64,000 nucleotides of DNA from Hymenobacter sp. YIM 151858-1 (GTDB lineage: Bacteria; Bacteroidota; Bacteroidia; Cytophagales; Hymenobacteraceae), in assembly GCF_025979705.1 (NCBI RefSeq), contig NZ_CP110136.1:310001-374000 (forward strand), given 5' to 3'. The position numbers were made by a program, and so were the translations under genes. Positions 1 to 9,098 of the stretch are shown here, piece by piece; position 1 is the stretch's first letter, and the number at the start of each line of letters is the position of its first letter. The notes beneath the pieces were generated by a model, which did no database searches, was not told the DNA's origin, and saw only the letters and a program-made list of their open reading frames with translations.

Positions 1-286
1 GAGACAGTTCGGTCCCTATCTGTGGCGGGCGTTGGAATGTTGACAGGACCTGACCTTAGTACGAGAGGACCGGGTTGGACCAGCCGCTGGTGTACCAGTT
101 GTGCCGCCAGGTGCAGCGCTGGGTAGCTACGCTGGGTCGAGATAAGCGCTGAAAGCATCTAAGTGCGAAACTCACCTGAAGATGAGCATTCCGTTGTATA
201 AGGTCCGTGGCAGATCACCACGTCGATAGGCCGCAGGTCTTAAGCCGGAAACGGCCAGCCGAGCGGTACTAATGAACCGAACGCTT
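1..286 (+). rRNA. rrl: 23S ribosomal RNA, 3' end (partial)
   Basis: The last ~290 bases of domain VI of large-subunit rRNA. The sarcin-ricin loop core AGTACGAGAGGACC is at about 58-71, and the conserved terminal stretch GTACTAATGAACCG is at about 266-279. The gene starts left of the window. The exact 3' end is estimated from the E. coli alignment (a few bases after the AATGAACCG motif). It is followed about 100 bp later by 5S, so this is the end of an rRNA operon read left to right. Confidence 0.97.
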
Positions 287-388
287 CCGAACCAGTGCCT
301 CGTGTTTTCCCCTTCTGCGTTTGCTGGCCGTGCGTCACAAGTTCACGGCTCCCGCCGCCCCCACCGGGCCGGGATGTCCGCTCACGAC

Positions 389-498
389 AATGGTGGCTTT
401 AGCCCGGGTGTTCACCTCTTCCCATTCCGAACAGAGTCGTTAAGCCCCGGAGCGCCCATGGTACTGCCTTCGCCGGCGGGAGAGTCGGTCGCCGCCAA
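389..498 (+). rRNA. rrf: 5S ribosomal RNA
   Basis: About 110 bases with the conserved 5S core CCATTCCGAACAGAG (about 421-435), followed by TTAAGCCC and the ATGGTACTGC element. The ends TGGTGGC (391-397) and GCCGCCA (491-497) pair to form helix I. Ends are estimated from that helix. It lies directly downstream of 23S in the usual order. No tRNA is seen between 23S and 5S. Confidence 0.95.
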
Positions 499-1060
499 CC
501 CTTGTCTGTTCGCGCTGCCCCCCGCGGGTTCCTCCCCCAGGAACCGCCGCGGGGGGCAGTCCGCGTTGCGGGCGAAACGCGGGCCCGCGCGACCTGCCAC
601 CCCGGGGCTTCAGCCGCCGGGGACGCGCAGACGCAAGGGCTGCTTATTCCTACCGGTTGATACACGCTGGCGCCCCCGGCCGCCCCGGCGGGCCACAGCC
701 TTGCCGGAGCCGGTGGGCCGGTCGCCTCGGGCCAGGCAGGGCGCGGCCCACCGAACCGGTGGGGAATGCCGGCTGCGGAAGCCGTGCGTGGGCCCGAGCC
801 GCTTGGGCAACGGCACGAAGCCGGTCTGTGCGGGGGGAAGGCGCGTACGCGTGGCCCTCACGCACCACGGTGCGGGCGCAGTGGCGGACCAGTTTCTGGG
901 CCCGGGCGGGTAACTGAGCCTGCGGCCGGCTGGGCTTCGGTGCCCGGCAGGGGGAAACGCCCCAGCCCGGGCACCGAAGACCGGTTACCGCGCCGTTGGG
1001 CCCGCCGGGGCCAGATAGCCCTGCGCCAGCTCGCGCAGCGCCTCAGTCGTCACCGCGCTT
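499..1060. other. GC-rich noncoding stretch after the rRNA operon
   Basis: About 560 bp of very GC-rich sequence with no convincing gene. Overlapping open frames exist on both strands but are low-complexity (Pro/Arg/Gly-rich) and mutually shadowing. A strong hairpin sits at about 515-560 (arms beginning CTGCCCCCCGCG and ending CGCGGGGGGCAG) and may end the rRNA transcript. Further complementary GC blocks occur between 690 and 1000, for example GGTGCCCGGC with its partner near 970. I could not match it to RNase P RNA, tmRNA or SRP RNA. It is followed at 1060-1200 by an AT-rich stretch that probably holds the promoter of the next gene. Confidence 0.4.
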
Positions 1061-1201
1061 TAGGTAGTTATTAATCAGATTGCGGTTTAAGGAGTTGTCA
1101 CTACACCTTTATGTAGGGCTTCCTAGTGCAGTTGTATTAATCGTTCTAGGCGTCTTTTTACTACTATTTACGTTCTTTAGGTACTGCATTTCTAGTACCT
1201 C

Positions 1202-3259
1202 ATGAATCTAACATATCCATGGTTTCTTTTAGGGCTAATTGCTCTAGCTATACCCATAATCCTTCATTTATTTGAGTTACGTCGCCCTCAGCGGGTTTTG
1301 TTTACTAATGTCGACTTCATTAAGGATGTCAAGCTGGTAACCGCAAAACAGCGGAGGCTCCAGCATCTATTGGTGTTGTTTCTTAGGTTGGGGTTCATCA
1401 GCTTTTTGGTGTTGTTATTCTGCCAACCTTTCCTTCAGGCTTTGGATAACGGCACCACGGGAGTTGATAGCAGAACTGCGTTTGTTATCGATAACACCTT
1501 GAGCATGTCGGCTGAAGATGCGCAGGGACAGCAATTGATTGAGAGAGGTGCGGATGAGGCGGGTGAAGTGGTGGGTATTTTTCCGCGCACTGCTACAATT
1601 GATGTATTGGCTGGATCCAGGCGTCAGGCCTCTTTAACGCCGCAACGAGCTCAAGAAGCCCTGAACGCTGTGACGGTATCTGCTAATAGTCAAGGCCTAG
1701 GTGCTCAATTGGCTTGGCTAACAAGCGGCCTCCGCAACAGTAATCCCTCTTCCGTATTTCTTGTCTCCGACTTTCAGCGGATTGGGTTCAACCCGAGCAT
1801 GATAATGCAATTGGGAACGAAGCAACAGGTGTATCTCCTGCCGCTCCGTTTTACTCCCGCAGCAAGCATTTATGTTGATAGCGTATATGTTGCTGATGAG
1901 TTTGTGAGGCCCGGTGGGGACTTGGCTTTGCAGATACGCCTGCGTAATGGCGGGAGCAAAGATGCTCAGCGCGTTGGCGTGCGCGTATTGATTGCTGAGC
2001 GACAAGTCGGAGCCTTTCAAATCGATTTGCTGGCTGGGCAAACTACCGTGACTACGGTTCGGGCAAGGCTCAACGGTGCCCAAGCGGTGCAGTGCCGAGT
2101 GGAGGTCGACGACCAACCCATCCGCTTCGATAATACTTATTATTTTGTGCTTAAGCCCGTTAGCCGCGTGCGGATACTGGAAGTTGGTGCGGGCCGGAGT
2201 GCCTTGCAGCGCTTGTATCCAAACGAGGCAGTTTTCGGTTACAGTCAGATTTCGGTAGGCGATATTCGGCCGGAAGTACTTAGCAATGCCGACTTCATTG
2301 TTGTTTCTGCCTTTGCTTCTTCGGATAGCGGCCGGCGAACGGCATTGAGGCGGTTCGCCGATGCGGGGGGCACCATCTTGTTCATTCCAGCCGCTAATTC
2401 AGCAGGTGCTTCCCTCAACGAGGCCTTGGCTGACCTAGGGCTGTCGACACTGCGGCCGCTTAACGGGGCAGGTGCGAGTACCCCCCAAGAACTTGCACCG
2501 CCCGACAAGCAGAATCCTTTCTTCAAGGATGTTTTCGCGGAGCAAACGCGACAGGCCGATATGCCCCGTGCCACCCCGCTGCTTACCTGGAGCCGCTCGG
2601 CCGTTGATGTGTTGAAGTTTCGTGACGGGAGCCCTTTTATATCAGGGTTCCGCACTGGCAACGGGATGATCTATGTGGTGGCTTCGCCGCTTGCACCTGC
2701 GTACACCACGTTCGCGGAGCACCCCTTGTTTGTGCCGGTAATGTACCGCTTGGCCACGTCGAGTGTACAGCTGGACCAACTGCCTGCGTACCGGCTAACC
2801 GACCGGACGGTAGTGCTGCGGCAACCCGTTGTGGCTAATGCGGGCAAAGAGCAAGTATACAAACTGGTAAACGACGGTAGCTCCTTTATCCCGGCTCAGC
2901 AAGTGCGCGACGGACGCCTGTACCTGCAATTGCCGCCCGATCTGCGTCAGCCCGGCTATTATAAGCTTAGCCTAGGAGAGCACACCGTCGGGGAGCTGGC
3001 ATTCAACATCGATAAGAAAGAGTCGGAATTGGCTTATTACTCGCTGAATGAGCTGCGCCAACTCGAAGCAACCCACCCCAATGTGCACATTTACGAAGTG
3101 GCAAGCGGGCAAAGTGTTGCGGCCCGTTTTGCCCAACAGCGTGCCGGTACACCGCTATGGCGTTACTGTCTGATAGCTGCTTTGCTATGTTTACTGGGAG
3201 AAGTGCTGGTGTTGCGCTTTGCCGGGGCAAAGAATACTGCCGCTCCACTTGCTGCCTAG
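1202..3259 (+). CDS. BatA-domain membrane protein with degenerate VWA domain
   Basis: A 685-residue protein. The N-terminus has the two-helix aerotolerance-regulator (BatA N-terminal) module: a helix at about 5-24, a basic ELRRPQRV stretch, then a second helix at about 57-78. A von-Willebrand-A-like region follows; its metal site reads DNTLSMS (D97, T99, S101), a variant of DxSxS. A single C-terminal helix lies at about 658-678. Proteins of this shape are common in Bacteroidota; partners in the Bat operon (MoxR ATPase, DUF58) are not present here. The 5' part of the gene is clearly more AT-rich than neighbouring genes. The stop codon lies inside a CCTAGG motif. Function is inferred from architecture only. 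Confidence 0.8.
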   Translation: MNLTYPWFLLGLIALAIPIILHLFELRRPQRVLFTNVDFIKDVKLVTAKQRRLQHLLVLFLRLGFISFLVLLFCQPFLQALDNGTTGVDSRTAFVIDNTLSMSAEDAQGQQLIERGADEAGEVVGIFPRTATIDVLAGSRRQASLTPQRAQEALNAVTVSANSQGLGAQLAWLTSGLRNSNPSSVFLVSDFQRIGFNPSMIMQLGTKQQVYLLPLRFTPAASIYVDSVYVADEFVRPGGDLALQIRLRNGGSKDAQRVGVRVLIAERQVGAFQIDLLAGQTTVTTVRARLNGAQAVQCRVEVDDQPIRFDNTYYFVLKPVSRVRILEVGAGRSALQRLYPNEAVFGYSQISVGDIRPEVLSNADFIVVSAFASSDSGRRTALRRFADAGGTILFIPAANSAGASLNEALADLGLSTLRPLNGAGASTPQELAPPDKQNPFFKDVFAEQTRQADMPRATPLLTWSRSAVDVLKFRDGSPFISGFRTGNGMIYVVASPLAPAYTTFAEHPLFVPVMYRLATSSVQLDQLPAYRLTDRTVVLRQPVVANAGKEQVYKLVNDGSSFIPAQQVRDGRLYLQLPPDLRQPGYYKLSLGEHTVGELAFNIDKKESELAYYSLNELRQLEATHPNVHIYEVASGQSVAARFAQQRAGTPLWRYCLIAALLCLLGEVLVLRFAGAKNTAAPLAA

Positions 3260-3325
3260 GTCGTCGTTTCGGCAAAGTGCTCTAACTTGCCGCAAAGCTC
3301 AACGATTGAGCACAGCGTAATTAAA

Positions 3326-3835
3326 ATGATGAATCAGGCTGGGTTGCGGACAGCAGTACGCGTGGGTGGTATTGCCGGTGCTTTGTGTGTGGCTTGGGTG
3401 CTGATGCTCTACTTTACCGACCAGAACCCCTACGGGCCCAAGCGCCTGATGACGGTGTTTGTGCCGCCCGTTGCGGTGTTGGTGGCGCAGTGGAGCGCAC
3501 GCAAGCATGCACCCAATAAATTCGGGTTTTTAACGGCCTTAATGACGGGCGTAGTTGCGCTCCTGATAACGGCTAGCCTCTCGGGTTTGGGCGTTTACAC
3601 CTTGGCCCGAATGGGCAACCCCAAGCTGATTGAGCAAAACCGGGTTCAGATGGAGCGCATGATTCAGGCAGAGCGGGCCAATTTTATGAAAGAGAAAGGC
3701 GGCAAGGAGCAGTATGAACGCAGCCTCCGCGGCATTGCCAGCACACCCGCTGGCTTGGCGCAGGACGATTTCAGCAAAAAGCTTTTGGCCGGTTTGTTTT
3801 TCTTTTTGCCCGGCGCCATTTTCTTTCGGAAATAA
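3326..3835 (+). CDS. DUF4199 family membrane protein (first copy)
   Basis: About 169 residues if translation starts at the ATG at 3326; a longer frame with a TTG start at 3287 exists but adds a non-conserved leader. Three or four hydrophobic segments (around residues 10-30, 38-55, 65-90 and at the C-terminus) flank a charged loop rich in Arg, Glu and Lys. The overall plan matches DUF4199, a Bacteroidota-specific membrane family of unknown function. It is followed 27 bp later by a second family member, so the pair is probably cotranscribed with the downstream glycosyltransferases. Confidence 0.7.
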   Translation: MMNQAGLRTAVRVGGIAGALCVAWVLMLYFTDQNPYGPKRLMTVFVPPVAVLVAQWSARKHAPNKFGFLTALMTGVVALLITASLSGLGVYTLARMGNPKLIEQNRVQMERMIQAERANFMKEKGGKEQYERSLRGIASTPAGLAQDDFSKKLLAGLFFFLPGAIFFRK

Positions 3836-3862
3836 CTTCTCTCATCCAAAACACTAACTCTA

Positions 3863-4390
3863 ATGGAAAACACCGCTACTCCCTCTGTTTCGCCCTCGTC
3901 CGTTGGCGTGCGCTACGGCGTCATGCTCGGCATCGTATCCATCATCTTCACGGCCGTAACTATGATGGCCGGCTTAGAGCAGAATACCGCTATCGGGTTG
4001 CTTGGCGCGGTAATCAGCATTGCTTTTATAGTGTTGGCTCACAAGGCGTTTAAGCAGGCTAATGGCGGTTTCATGTCGTTCGGGCAAGGCGTCACGATTG
4101 GGGTTGTTGCATCGGCCGTTTCGGGTTTGCTGGCGTCGGTATTCCGTTACATCTACCTCACTTTCATCGACCCCGAGGCTTTGGCCCGCGGCGCCGAAGC
4201 GGCTCGCGCGAAACTCGAAGAACAAGGCATGTCGGATGAACAAATCGACCAAGCCATGTCCGTGAGCAGCAAGATGACAGAAGGGCCCGTAGGAGTGGTT
4301 GTTGCAATAGTGGTTTCAATCATTATAGGCCTAATTTTATCGCTGATCATCTCAGCCATTACCAAGCGTACGCGCCCCGAGTTTGAGTAA
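3863..4390 (+). CDS. DUF4199 family membrane protein (second copy)
   Basis: 175 residues. Hydrophobic helices at about 17-35, 42-62, 75-97 and a long C-terminal one at about 143-168; a charged loop (about 105-138) contains the LEEQGMSDEQIDQAM-type acidic helix typical of DUF4199. The stop codon overlaps the TTG start of the next gene by 8 bases, which suggests translational coupling to that glycosyltransferase. Members of this family are often found just upstream of a GT2 enzyme in Cytophagales (recalled, not checked here). Biochemical role unknown. Confidence 0.8.
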   Translation: MENTATPSVSPSSVGVRYGVMLGIVSIIFTAVTMMAGLEQNTAIGLLGAVISIAFIVLAHKAFKQANGGFMSFGQGVTIGVVASAVSGLLASVFRYIYLTFIDPEALARGAEAARAKLEEQGMSDEQIDQAMSVSSKMTEGPVGVVVAIVVSIIIGLILSLIISAITKRTRPEFE

Positions 4391-5375
4391 GAAGAAGTTA
4401 AAATCATTTCCCGTCGAGCTGTCAATCGTAATTCCGCTGCTCAACGAGGAAGAATCGTTGCCGGAGCTGACGAGCTGGATTGGGCGCGTGCTGCAGGCGC
4501 ACGGGCTTTCGTACGAGGTCATCCTGATCGACGACGGTTCGACGGATAACTCCTGGGAAGTGATTGAGGAGCTGGCTGCCGCGGATGTACACATCCGCGG
4601 CATTCGCTTCAACCGCAACTACGGCAAATCGGCGGCCCTCGACACCGGCTTTCGGGCCGCCGAGGGCCGCGTGGTGTGCACCATGGACGCCGATTTGCAG
4701 GACTCGCCGGAGGAGCTGCCCGAGCTTTACCGGCTCATTGCCGAGGAGGGTTACGACCTGATCAGCGGCTGGAAAAAGAAGCGCTACGACCCGCTGAGCA
4801 AAACCATCCCGACGAAGCTCTTCAACGGCGTAACGCGCTGGATTTCGGGCATTCAGCTGCACGATTTCAACTGCGGCCTGAAGGCCTACGACAGCCGCGT
4901 GGTGAAGAGCATTGAGGTGTACGGCGAGATGCACCGCTACATCCCGGTTATTGCCAAGTGGGCCGGGTTTCGGCGCATCGGCGAGAAGGCCGTGCAGCAC
5001 CAGGAGCGCAAGTACGGCACCACCAAGTTCGGGCTGGAGCGCTTCGTGTACGGCTTCCTGGATCTGATGAGCATCACGTTTGTGAGCCGCTTCCGGCGCC
5101 GGCCAATGCACTTTTTTGGGTCGATGGGCGTGCTGTCGTTTTTCCTAGGTGCTGTAATCACGCTGTGGCTGGTAGGGGAGAAGGTGTGGCTGGCGGCGCA
5201 CAACCTGCGCGCCCGCGACGTCACCGATCAGCCGCTGTTCTTCCTGGCCTTGGTGGCTGTGATTGTGGGCGTGCAGTTGTTTCTGACGGGTTTTCTGGCC
5301 GAGCTGACCTCGCTGAACGGCCGGCGCAAAAACCAATACCTGGTGCGCGAAACCCTGAACCTGCCCACCACCTAG
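4383..5375 (+). CDS. GT2 glycosyltransferase with two C-terminal membrane helices
   Basis: 330 residues, GT-A fold. The family-2 start SIVIPLLNEEES is at about 14-25, DDGSTDNSW follows at about 51-59, and the metal-binding segment DADLQD at about 100-105. Two membrane helices lie at about 245-265 and 283-308, as in undecaprenyl-phosphate or dolichyl-phosphate glycosyltransferases (GtrB/DPM1 type). This supports a role in making a lipid-linked sugar at the inner membrane. The start is TTG at 4383, inside the end of the DUF4199 gene, because the conserved strand begins only ~12 residues later and no ATG is available. The stop TAG is part of CCTAGG and lies 4 bp before the next gene. Confidence 0.88.
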   Translation: MSKKKLKSFPVELSIVIPLLNEEESLPELTSWIGRVLQAHGLSYEVILIDDGSTDNSWEVIEELAAADVHIRGIRFNRNYGKSAALDTGFRAAEGRVVCTMDADLQDSPEELPELYRLIAEEGYDLISGWKKKRYDPLSKTIPTKLFNGVTRWISGIQLHDFNCGLKAYDSRVVKSIEVYGEMHRYIPVIAKWAGFRRIGEKAVQHQERKYGTTKFGLERFVYGFLDLMSITFVSRFRRRPMHFFGSMGVLSFFLGAVITLWLVGEKVWLAAHNLRARDVTDQPLFFLALVAVIVGVQLFLTGFLAELTSLNGRRKNQYLVRETLNLPTT

Positions 5376-5379
5376 GCGC

Positions 5380-6522
5380 ATGGCACGGGTGGTGATTATT
5401 GGGCCGGCATACCCGCTGCGTGGGGGCCTGGCTACCTACAACGAGCGGCTGGCACGGGCTTTCCGCGAAGCCGGCGACGAGGTGCGCATCGTTACGTTCA
5501 GCCTGCAGTACCCCAACTTTCTGTTTCCGGGCCAAACGCAGTTCAGCACCGAGCCCGGGCCCGCCGACCTCGCCATTGAGGTAAGCATCAACTCCGTAAA
5601 CCCGCTGAGCTGGTGGCAGGTAGGCCAGCGGCTGCGGCGCGAGCGGCCCGATTTAGTTGTGTTTCGGTTTTGGTTGCCGTTTATGGGGCCGGCCCTAGGT
5701 ACTATTGCGCGCCTGGTGCGCGGCAACGGCCACACGCGCATCGTCACCATCACCGATAACGTAATTCCGCACGAGAAGCGGCCCGGCGACCGGCCTTTCA
5801 CGCAGTATTTCCTGCAGGTGTGTCACGGCTTCGTGACGATGAGCCGCTCGGTGCTGGCCGATTTGCGGCGGCTTAATCTCAAGCAACCCGCTTGTTACCA
5901 GGCACACCCGCTCTACGACAACTTCGGGCCGATTGTGCCCCAACGCGATGCTCAGCGCCGCTTGCACCTAGGGCCCGAGTACCGGTACTTGTTGTTCTTC
6001 GGCTTTATCAGGGCATACAAAGGGCTCGATGTGCTGCTGCAGGCCTTTGCCGATGAGCGGCTGGCTAAGCTGCCCTTGAAGCTGATTGTGGCCGGCGAGT
6101 TTTACGAAGACGCTGCGCCCTACGAGGCCATCATTCGCGAGCACAACCTGGAGAACCGCCTGGTGCGCGCTACCGATTTCATCCCGAACGAGCGCGTGGC
6201 CGATTACTTCTGCGCGGCCGACATGGTGGTGCAGCCCTACAAGCACGCCACGCAAAGCGGCGTATCGCAGATTGCCTACCACTTCGAGCGGCCGATGCTG
6301 GTGACGGACGTTGGCGGCCTGGCCGAGCTGATACCTGACGGCGAGGTGGGCTACGTGGTGCCACCCACCGCCCAAGCTATTGCCGATGCGCTGGTCGAGT
6401 ATTTCACGCACCCCGAGCTGCAGGCCCGGTTTGAAGCCGGCACGCGCCACTACAAGCAGCAGTTTTCGTGGAGTGAAATGGTGAAGGCGCTGAAGGAGGT
6501 AGCCGCCGCCCCCGGCACCTAG
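5380..6522 (+). CDS. GT4-type (GT-B) glycosyltransferase
   Basis: 380 residues with a two-domain GT-B layout. The N-terminal domain opens with a Gly-rich loop (GPAYPLRGGLATYNERLA, about 8-25). The C-terminal nucleotide-sugar domain includes LLFFGFIRAYKGLDVLLQAF (about 205-224), AADMVVQPYKHATQSGV (about 285-301, the family-4 EX7E-like region) and DVGGLAELI. No membrane segment. Only 4 bp separate it from the upstream GT2 gene, so both are probably made from one transcript and work on the same glycan. Donor and acceptor cannot be told from sequence. The TAG stop is embedded in CCTAGG. Confidence 0.85.
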   Translation: MARVVIIGPAYPLRGGLATYNERLARAFREAGDEVRIVTFSLQYPNFLFPGQTQFSTEPGPADLAIEVSINSVNPLSWWQVGQRLRRERPDLVVFRFWLPFMGPALGTIARLVRGNGHTRIVTITDNVIPHEKRPGDRPFTQYFLQVCHGFVTMSRSVLADLRRLNLKQPACYQAHPLYDNFGPIVPQRDAQRRLHLGPEYRYLLFFGFIRAYKGLDVLLQAFADERLAKLPLKLIVAGEFYEDAAPYEAIIREHNLENRLVRATDFIPNERVADYFCAADMVVQPYKHATQSGVSQIAYHFERPMLVTDVGGLAELIPDGEVGYVVPPTAQAIADALVEYFTHPELQARFEAGTRHYKQQFSWSEMVKALKEVAAAPGT

Positions 6523-6550
6523 GCGACAAGGCTGCTTTTCGCACCAAAAA

Positions 6551-6608
6551 ACAAGACCGCCCCGCTTCGTTGCTGCCGTTTGGCTAGCGCGAAGCGGGGC
6601 GGTCTTGT
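6551..6608. terminator. Bidirectional terminator hairpin
   Basis: Perfect 19-bp arms (6551-6569 and 6590-6608) with a 20-base loop lie between two convergent genes. The left arm is preceded by A6, which gives a U-run for leftward transcripts; the rightward side has only short T pairs. Confidence 0.8.
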
Positions 6609-6619
6609 CTTAGGCATTC

Positions 6620-7732
6620 TCAGCTAACAGAGATGGGCAAGCTGGCCTGCACCGCCGCCAACACCTTCGTGGCTGGCAACTCCTCCATGCAACTGGTGCC
6701 CAGCTTGCAGGTGCCGCGGTAAAAGCACACGCATTGGCGGTCGGGCTGCACAATCTGGCCGCGGCCGTACAGGTCGAATTCGTAGGGGTTGAAGATGTTG
6801 TTCATCAGCACGGTAGGCTTGCGCAGAGCAATGCTGATGTGCATGGCCATGGTTACCTGCGTCACGATGAGGTCCATCTGATCGAGCAGGTTGATGAACT
6901 GCGGCAGCGGAAAGTGCCCTAGGTACGGCGCGCCCGTGGCTGCGTGCAGGCGCTGGTTGCGCTCCTCTTCGGCGGCGCCACCCAGGAGCACGGGCGCGTA
7001 GCCGGCTTGCTGCAGCTGGGTAATCAGGGCAATCCATTTTTCATCGGACCACAAGCGCGTCGTCCAACGGTCGCCGCAGCCGGTGTTCAGGCCCACGCGG
7101 CGGCCGGCAGGGGGCAACTGCGGCCACTGGTAGCCTTTGTCGGCGTGGTTGTCGAACACGTATTCCTCGCCCCGGAACTCGTAGCCGCACAGCTCAAAAA
7201 TCTCCTGCACGTAGGGCTTGGTGTTCTGCAGGCTGAGCTGATCGAACACGCCCGTCAGGAATTTGTGCTGGGCCAGGTCGTTGGCGGGCCAGGCCACGCC
7301 ATCGTAGGGGCGCAGGGCGTAACCGAACTTTTGGGGGGCCTTGAGGGTGTTCAGCAGCGCGCCGGCTTCCTTGTCTTTGTCGAGGTTGAACACCACGTCG
7401 AACTCGCGGGCTTGCAGTTGCAGTACGGCCGCGAAATCGAACTTCAGAATCTCATCGACGGCATCCTGGGGCAAAATGGCGGGCGTATGCGTCAGCCAGG
7501 TAATGTAGCCCTGCGGGTACTCCTGCCGCAGGCGGCGCAGCAGCGGCGTGGTTCGGATTACGTCGCCGATGGCCCCGAGCTTGATGATAAGGATGCGCTG
7601 CTGCACCGGCGCGTACACGGGGCAATCTGCGCACTGGTAGCCGTGCTCCTTGTTGGGGCGGCACGGAATGTCGCCCCGAAAATGGCGGCAATCCGGGTGT
7701 ACAACGGTATGGTTCAGGATGTTGGTGCTCAA
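6620..7732 (-). CDS. GT9 (heptosyltransferase-like) glycosyltransferase with N-terminal cysteine motif
   Basis: 370 residues. The glycosyltransferase-9 start ILIIKLGAIGDVIRTTPLLR is at about 48-67; NTGCGDRWTTRLWSDEKW and TQVTMAMHISIALRKPTVLM in the second half are the usual nucleotide-sugar side. The first 40 residues carry an extra motif with Cys15, Cys24, Cys34 and Cys37 (spacing C-x8-C-x9-C-x2-C), and four more cysteines lie near the C-terminus; together they could bind zinc or an Fe-S cluster (inference). The family uses ADP-heptose or similar donors in LPS core assembly, but here the substrate is unknown. The start at 7732 is kept because the Cys motif needs it. It ends facing the GT4 gene. 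It lies 14 bp downstream of purB on the same strand. Confidence 0.85.
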   Translation of the reverse strand: MSTNILNHTVVHPDCRHFRGDIPCRPNKEHGYQCADCPVYAPVQQRILIIKLGAIGDVIRTTPLLRRLRQEYPQGYITWLTHTPAILPQDAVDEILKFDFAAVLQLQAREFDVVFNLDKDKEAGALLNTLKAPQKFGYALRPYDGVAWPANDLAQHKFLTGVFDQLSLQNTKPYVQEIFELCGYEFRGEEYVFDNHADKGYQWPQLPPAGRRVGLNTGCGDRWTTRLWSDEKWIALITQLQQAGYAPVLLGGAAEEERNQRLHAATGAPYLGHFPLPQFINLLDQMDLIVTQVTMAMHISIALRKPTVLMNNIFNPYEFDLYGRGQIVQPDRQCVCFYRGTCKLGTSCMEELPATKVLAAVQASLPISVS

Positions 7733-7745
7733 CTCGGCGGTTCGG

Positions 7746-9098
7746 TTAAATGCCCACGTAGTTCCAGGGCGTGATGGCGCGCAGCTCGGCCTTTACCTCG
7801 GGGCGCACGTCGAGGGTTTCCACGAATTCGCTGATGGTGGCCTGCGTAACCGGGCCGTGCGTGCGCGTAAGGGCCTTGAGGGCGTTGTACGGATCGGGGT
7901 ATTGCTCGCGGCGCAGAATGGTTTGGATGGCCTCGGCCACTACCGGCCAGTTGGCCTCCAGGTCGCGGCGCAAGGCTTCCTCGTCGAGGGCCAATTTGCC
8001 CAGGCCGCGTTGCAGCGCCGAAACGGCAATGAGGATGTGGCCCAGCGGCACGCCCAGGTTGCGCAGCACCGTGGAGTCGGTGAGGTCGCGCTGCAGGCGC
8101 GAAATGGGCAATTTGGCCCCTAGGTGCTCGAGCACGGCATTGGCCAGGCCCAGGTTGCCCTCGGCATTCTCGAAATCGATGGGGTTTACCTTGTGCGGCA
8201 TGGCCGACGAGCCCACTTCGCCGGCCTTGATGGTTTGGCGGAAGTAGCCCAGCGAAATGTACTGCCACACGTCGCGGGCCATATCGATGAGGATGGTGTT
8301 GAGGCGCTTGAGTCCGTCGCAGGTGGCGGCCAGGTGGTCGTAGTGCTCAATCTGGGTGGTGGGGTAGGAGCGGTGCAGGCCCAGCTGCTCGTTCACGAAC
8401 CGGTTGCCGAAGGCGTGCCAGTCAACCTGCGGGTAAGCCACGTGGTGGGCGTTGAAGTTGCCCGTAGCTCCGCCAAACTTCGCCCCGAAGGGTACTTGCT
8501 TCAGCAAGGCTAGCTGCGCCTCCAGGCGAGCCACAAACACCTCAAGCTCTTTGCCCAGGCGCGTGGGCGAGGCGGGCTGGCCGTGCGTGCGTGCCAGCAT
8601 GGGCACGGCGGCCCACTGAGCGGCGCAGGCCCGCAGTTGGTCGGTAAGCTGCTCGTAGCCGGGCACGATTTCGCGGTGCAGGGCCTCGCGCAGGCTCAGC
8701 GGCACGGCGGTGTTGTTCACGTCCTGCGAGGTCAGGCCAAAGTGGATAAACTCCACGTAGGCGCCTAGCTCCAAAATCTCAAACTGGTCGCGCAGCCAGT
8801 ACTCCACGGCTTTTACATCGTGGTTGGTAACGCGCTCGTGCGCCTTAATGGCCTCGGCGTCGGCTTCGGTAAACTCCTGATAAAGCAGGCGCAGGCGCTC
8901 AAACACGGCTGCATCAACGCCCTGCAGCTGGGGCAAAGGCAGCTCGCACAAAGCAATAAAGTACTCCACCTCCACCAGCACGCGGTAGCGAATCAGGGCC
9001 AGCTCCGAAAAAAAACCGGCCAGCGGAGCGGTTTGGCGGCGGTAGCGGCCATCGAGGGGCGAGAGGGCCGTGAGGGGCGTCAGTGCGTCGTGCGTCAT
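7746..9098 (-). CDS. purB: Adenylosuccinate lyase
   Basis: 450 residues, close to the 456 of E. coli PurB. The fumarase/aspartase signature GSSAMPHKVNPIDFENAEG is at about 293-311, with the catalytic Ser in the first part. His residues in ARTHGQPASPT (about 171-181) and SLTSQDVNN-like segment (TSQDVNNTA, about 122-130) match the other active-site regions. The enzyme cleaves SAICAR to AICAR and adenylosuccinate to AMP in purine synthesis. Only 13 bp lie between its stop and the GT9 gene, so read-through transcription is likely although the functions are unrelated. A TACCTTCG box lies about 108-115 bp upstream (9206-9213, minus strand). Confidence 0.96.
   Translation of the reverse strand: MTHDALTPLTALSPLDGRYRRQTAPLAGFFSELALIRYRVLVEVEYFIALCELPLPQLQGVDAAVFERLRLLYQEFTEADAEAIKAHERVTNHDVKAVEYWLRDQFEILELGAYVEFIHFGLTSQDVNNTAVPLSLREALHREIVPGYEQLTDQLRACAAQWAAVPMLARTHGQPASPTRLGKELEVFVARLEAQLALLKQVPFGAKFGGATGNFNAHHVAYPQVDWHAFGNRFVNEQLGLHRSYPTTQIEHYDHLAATCDGLKRLNTILIDMARDVWQYISLGYFRQTIKAGEVGSSAMPHKVNPIDFENAEGNLGLANAVLEHLGAKLPISRLQRDLTDSTVLRNLGVPLGHILIAVSALQRGLGKLALDEEALRRDLEANWPVVAEAIQTILRREQYPDPYNALKALTRTHGPVTQATISEFVETLDVRPEVKAELRAITPWNYVGI

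Noticed and set aside
499-1060. RNase P RNA, tmRNA or SRP RNA
   Set aside because: The conserved cores of these RNAs (for example GAGGAAAGTCC for RNase P) are absent.
272-1074. Several overlapping open frames on both strands
   Set aside because: They overlap 23S/5S rRNA or the GC-rich trailer, are Pro/Arg/Gly-rich and shadow one another; no domain or start context supports any of them.
1-1200. tRNA genes near the rRNA operon end
   Set aside because: I found no tRNA cloverleaf with a T-loop GTTCRA motif and CCA-side stem in this stretch or elsewhere in the window.
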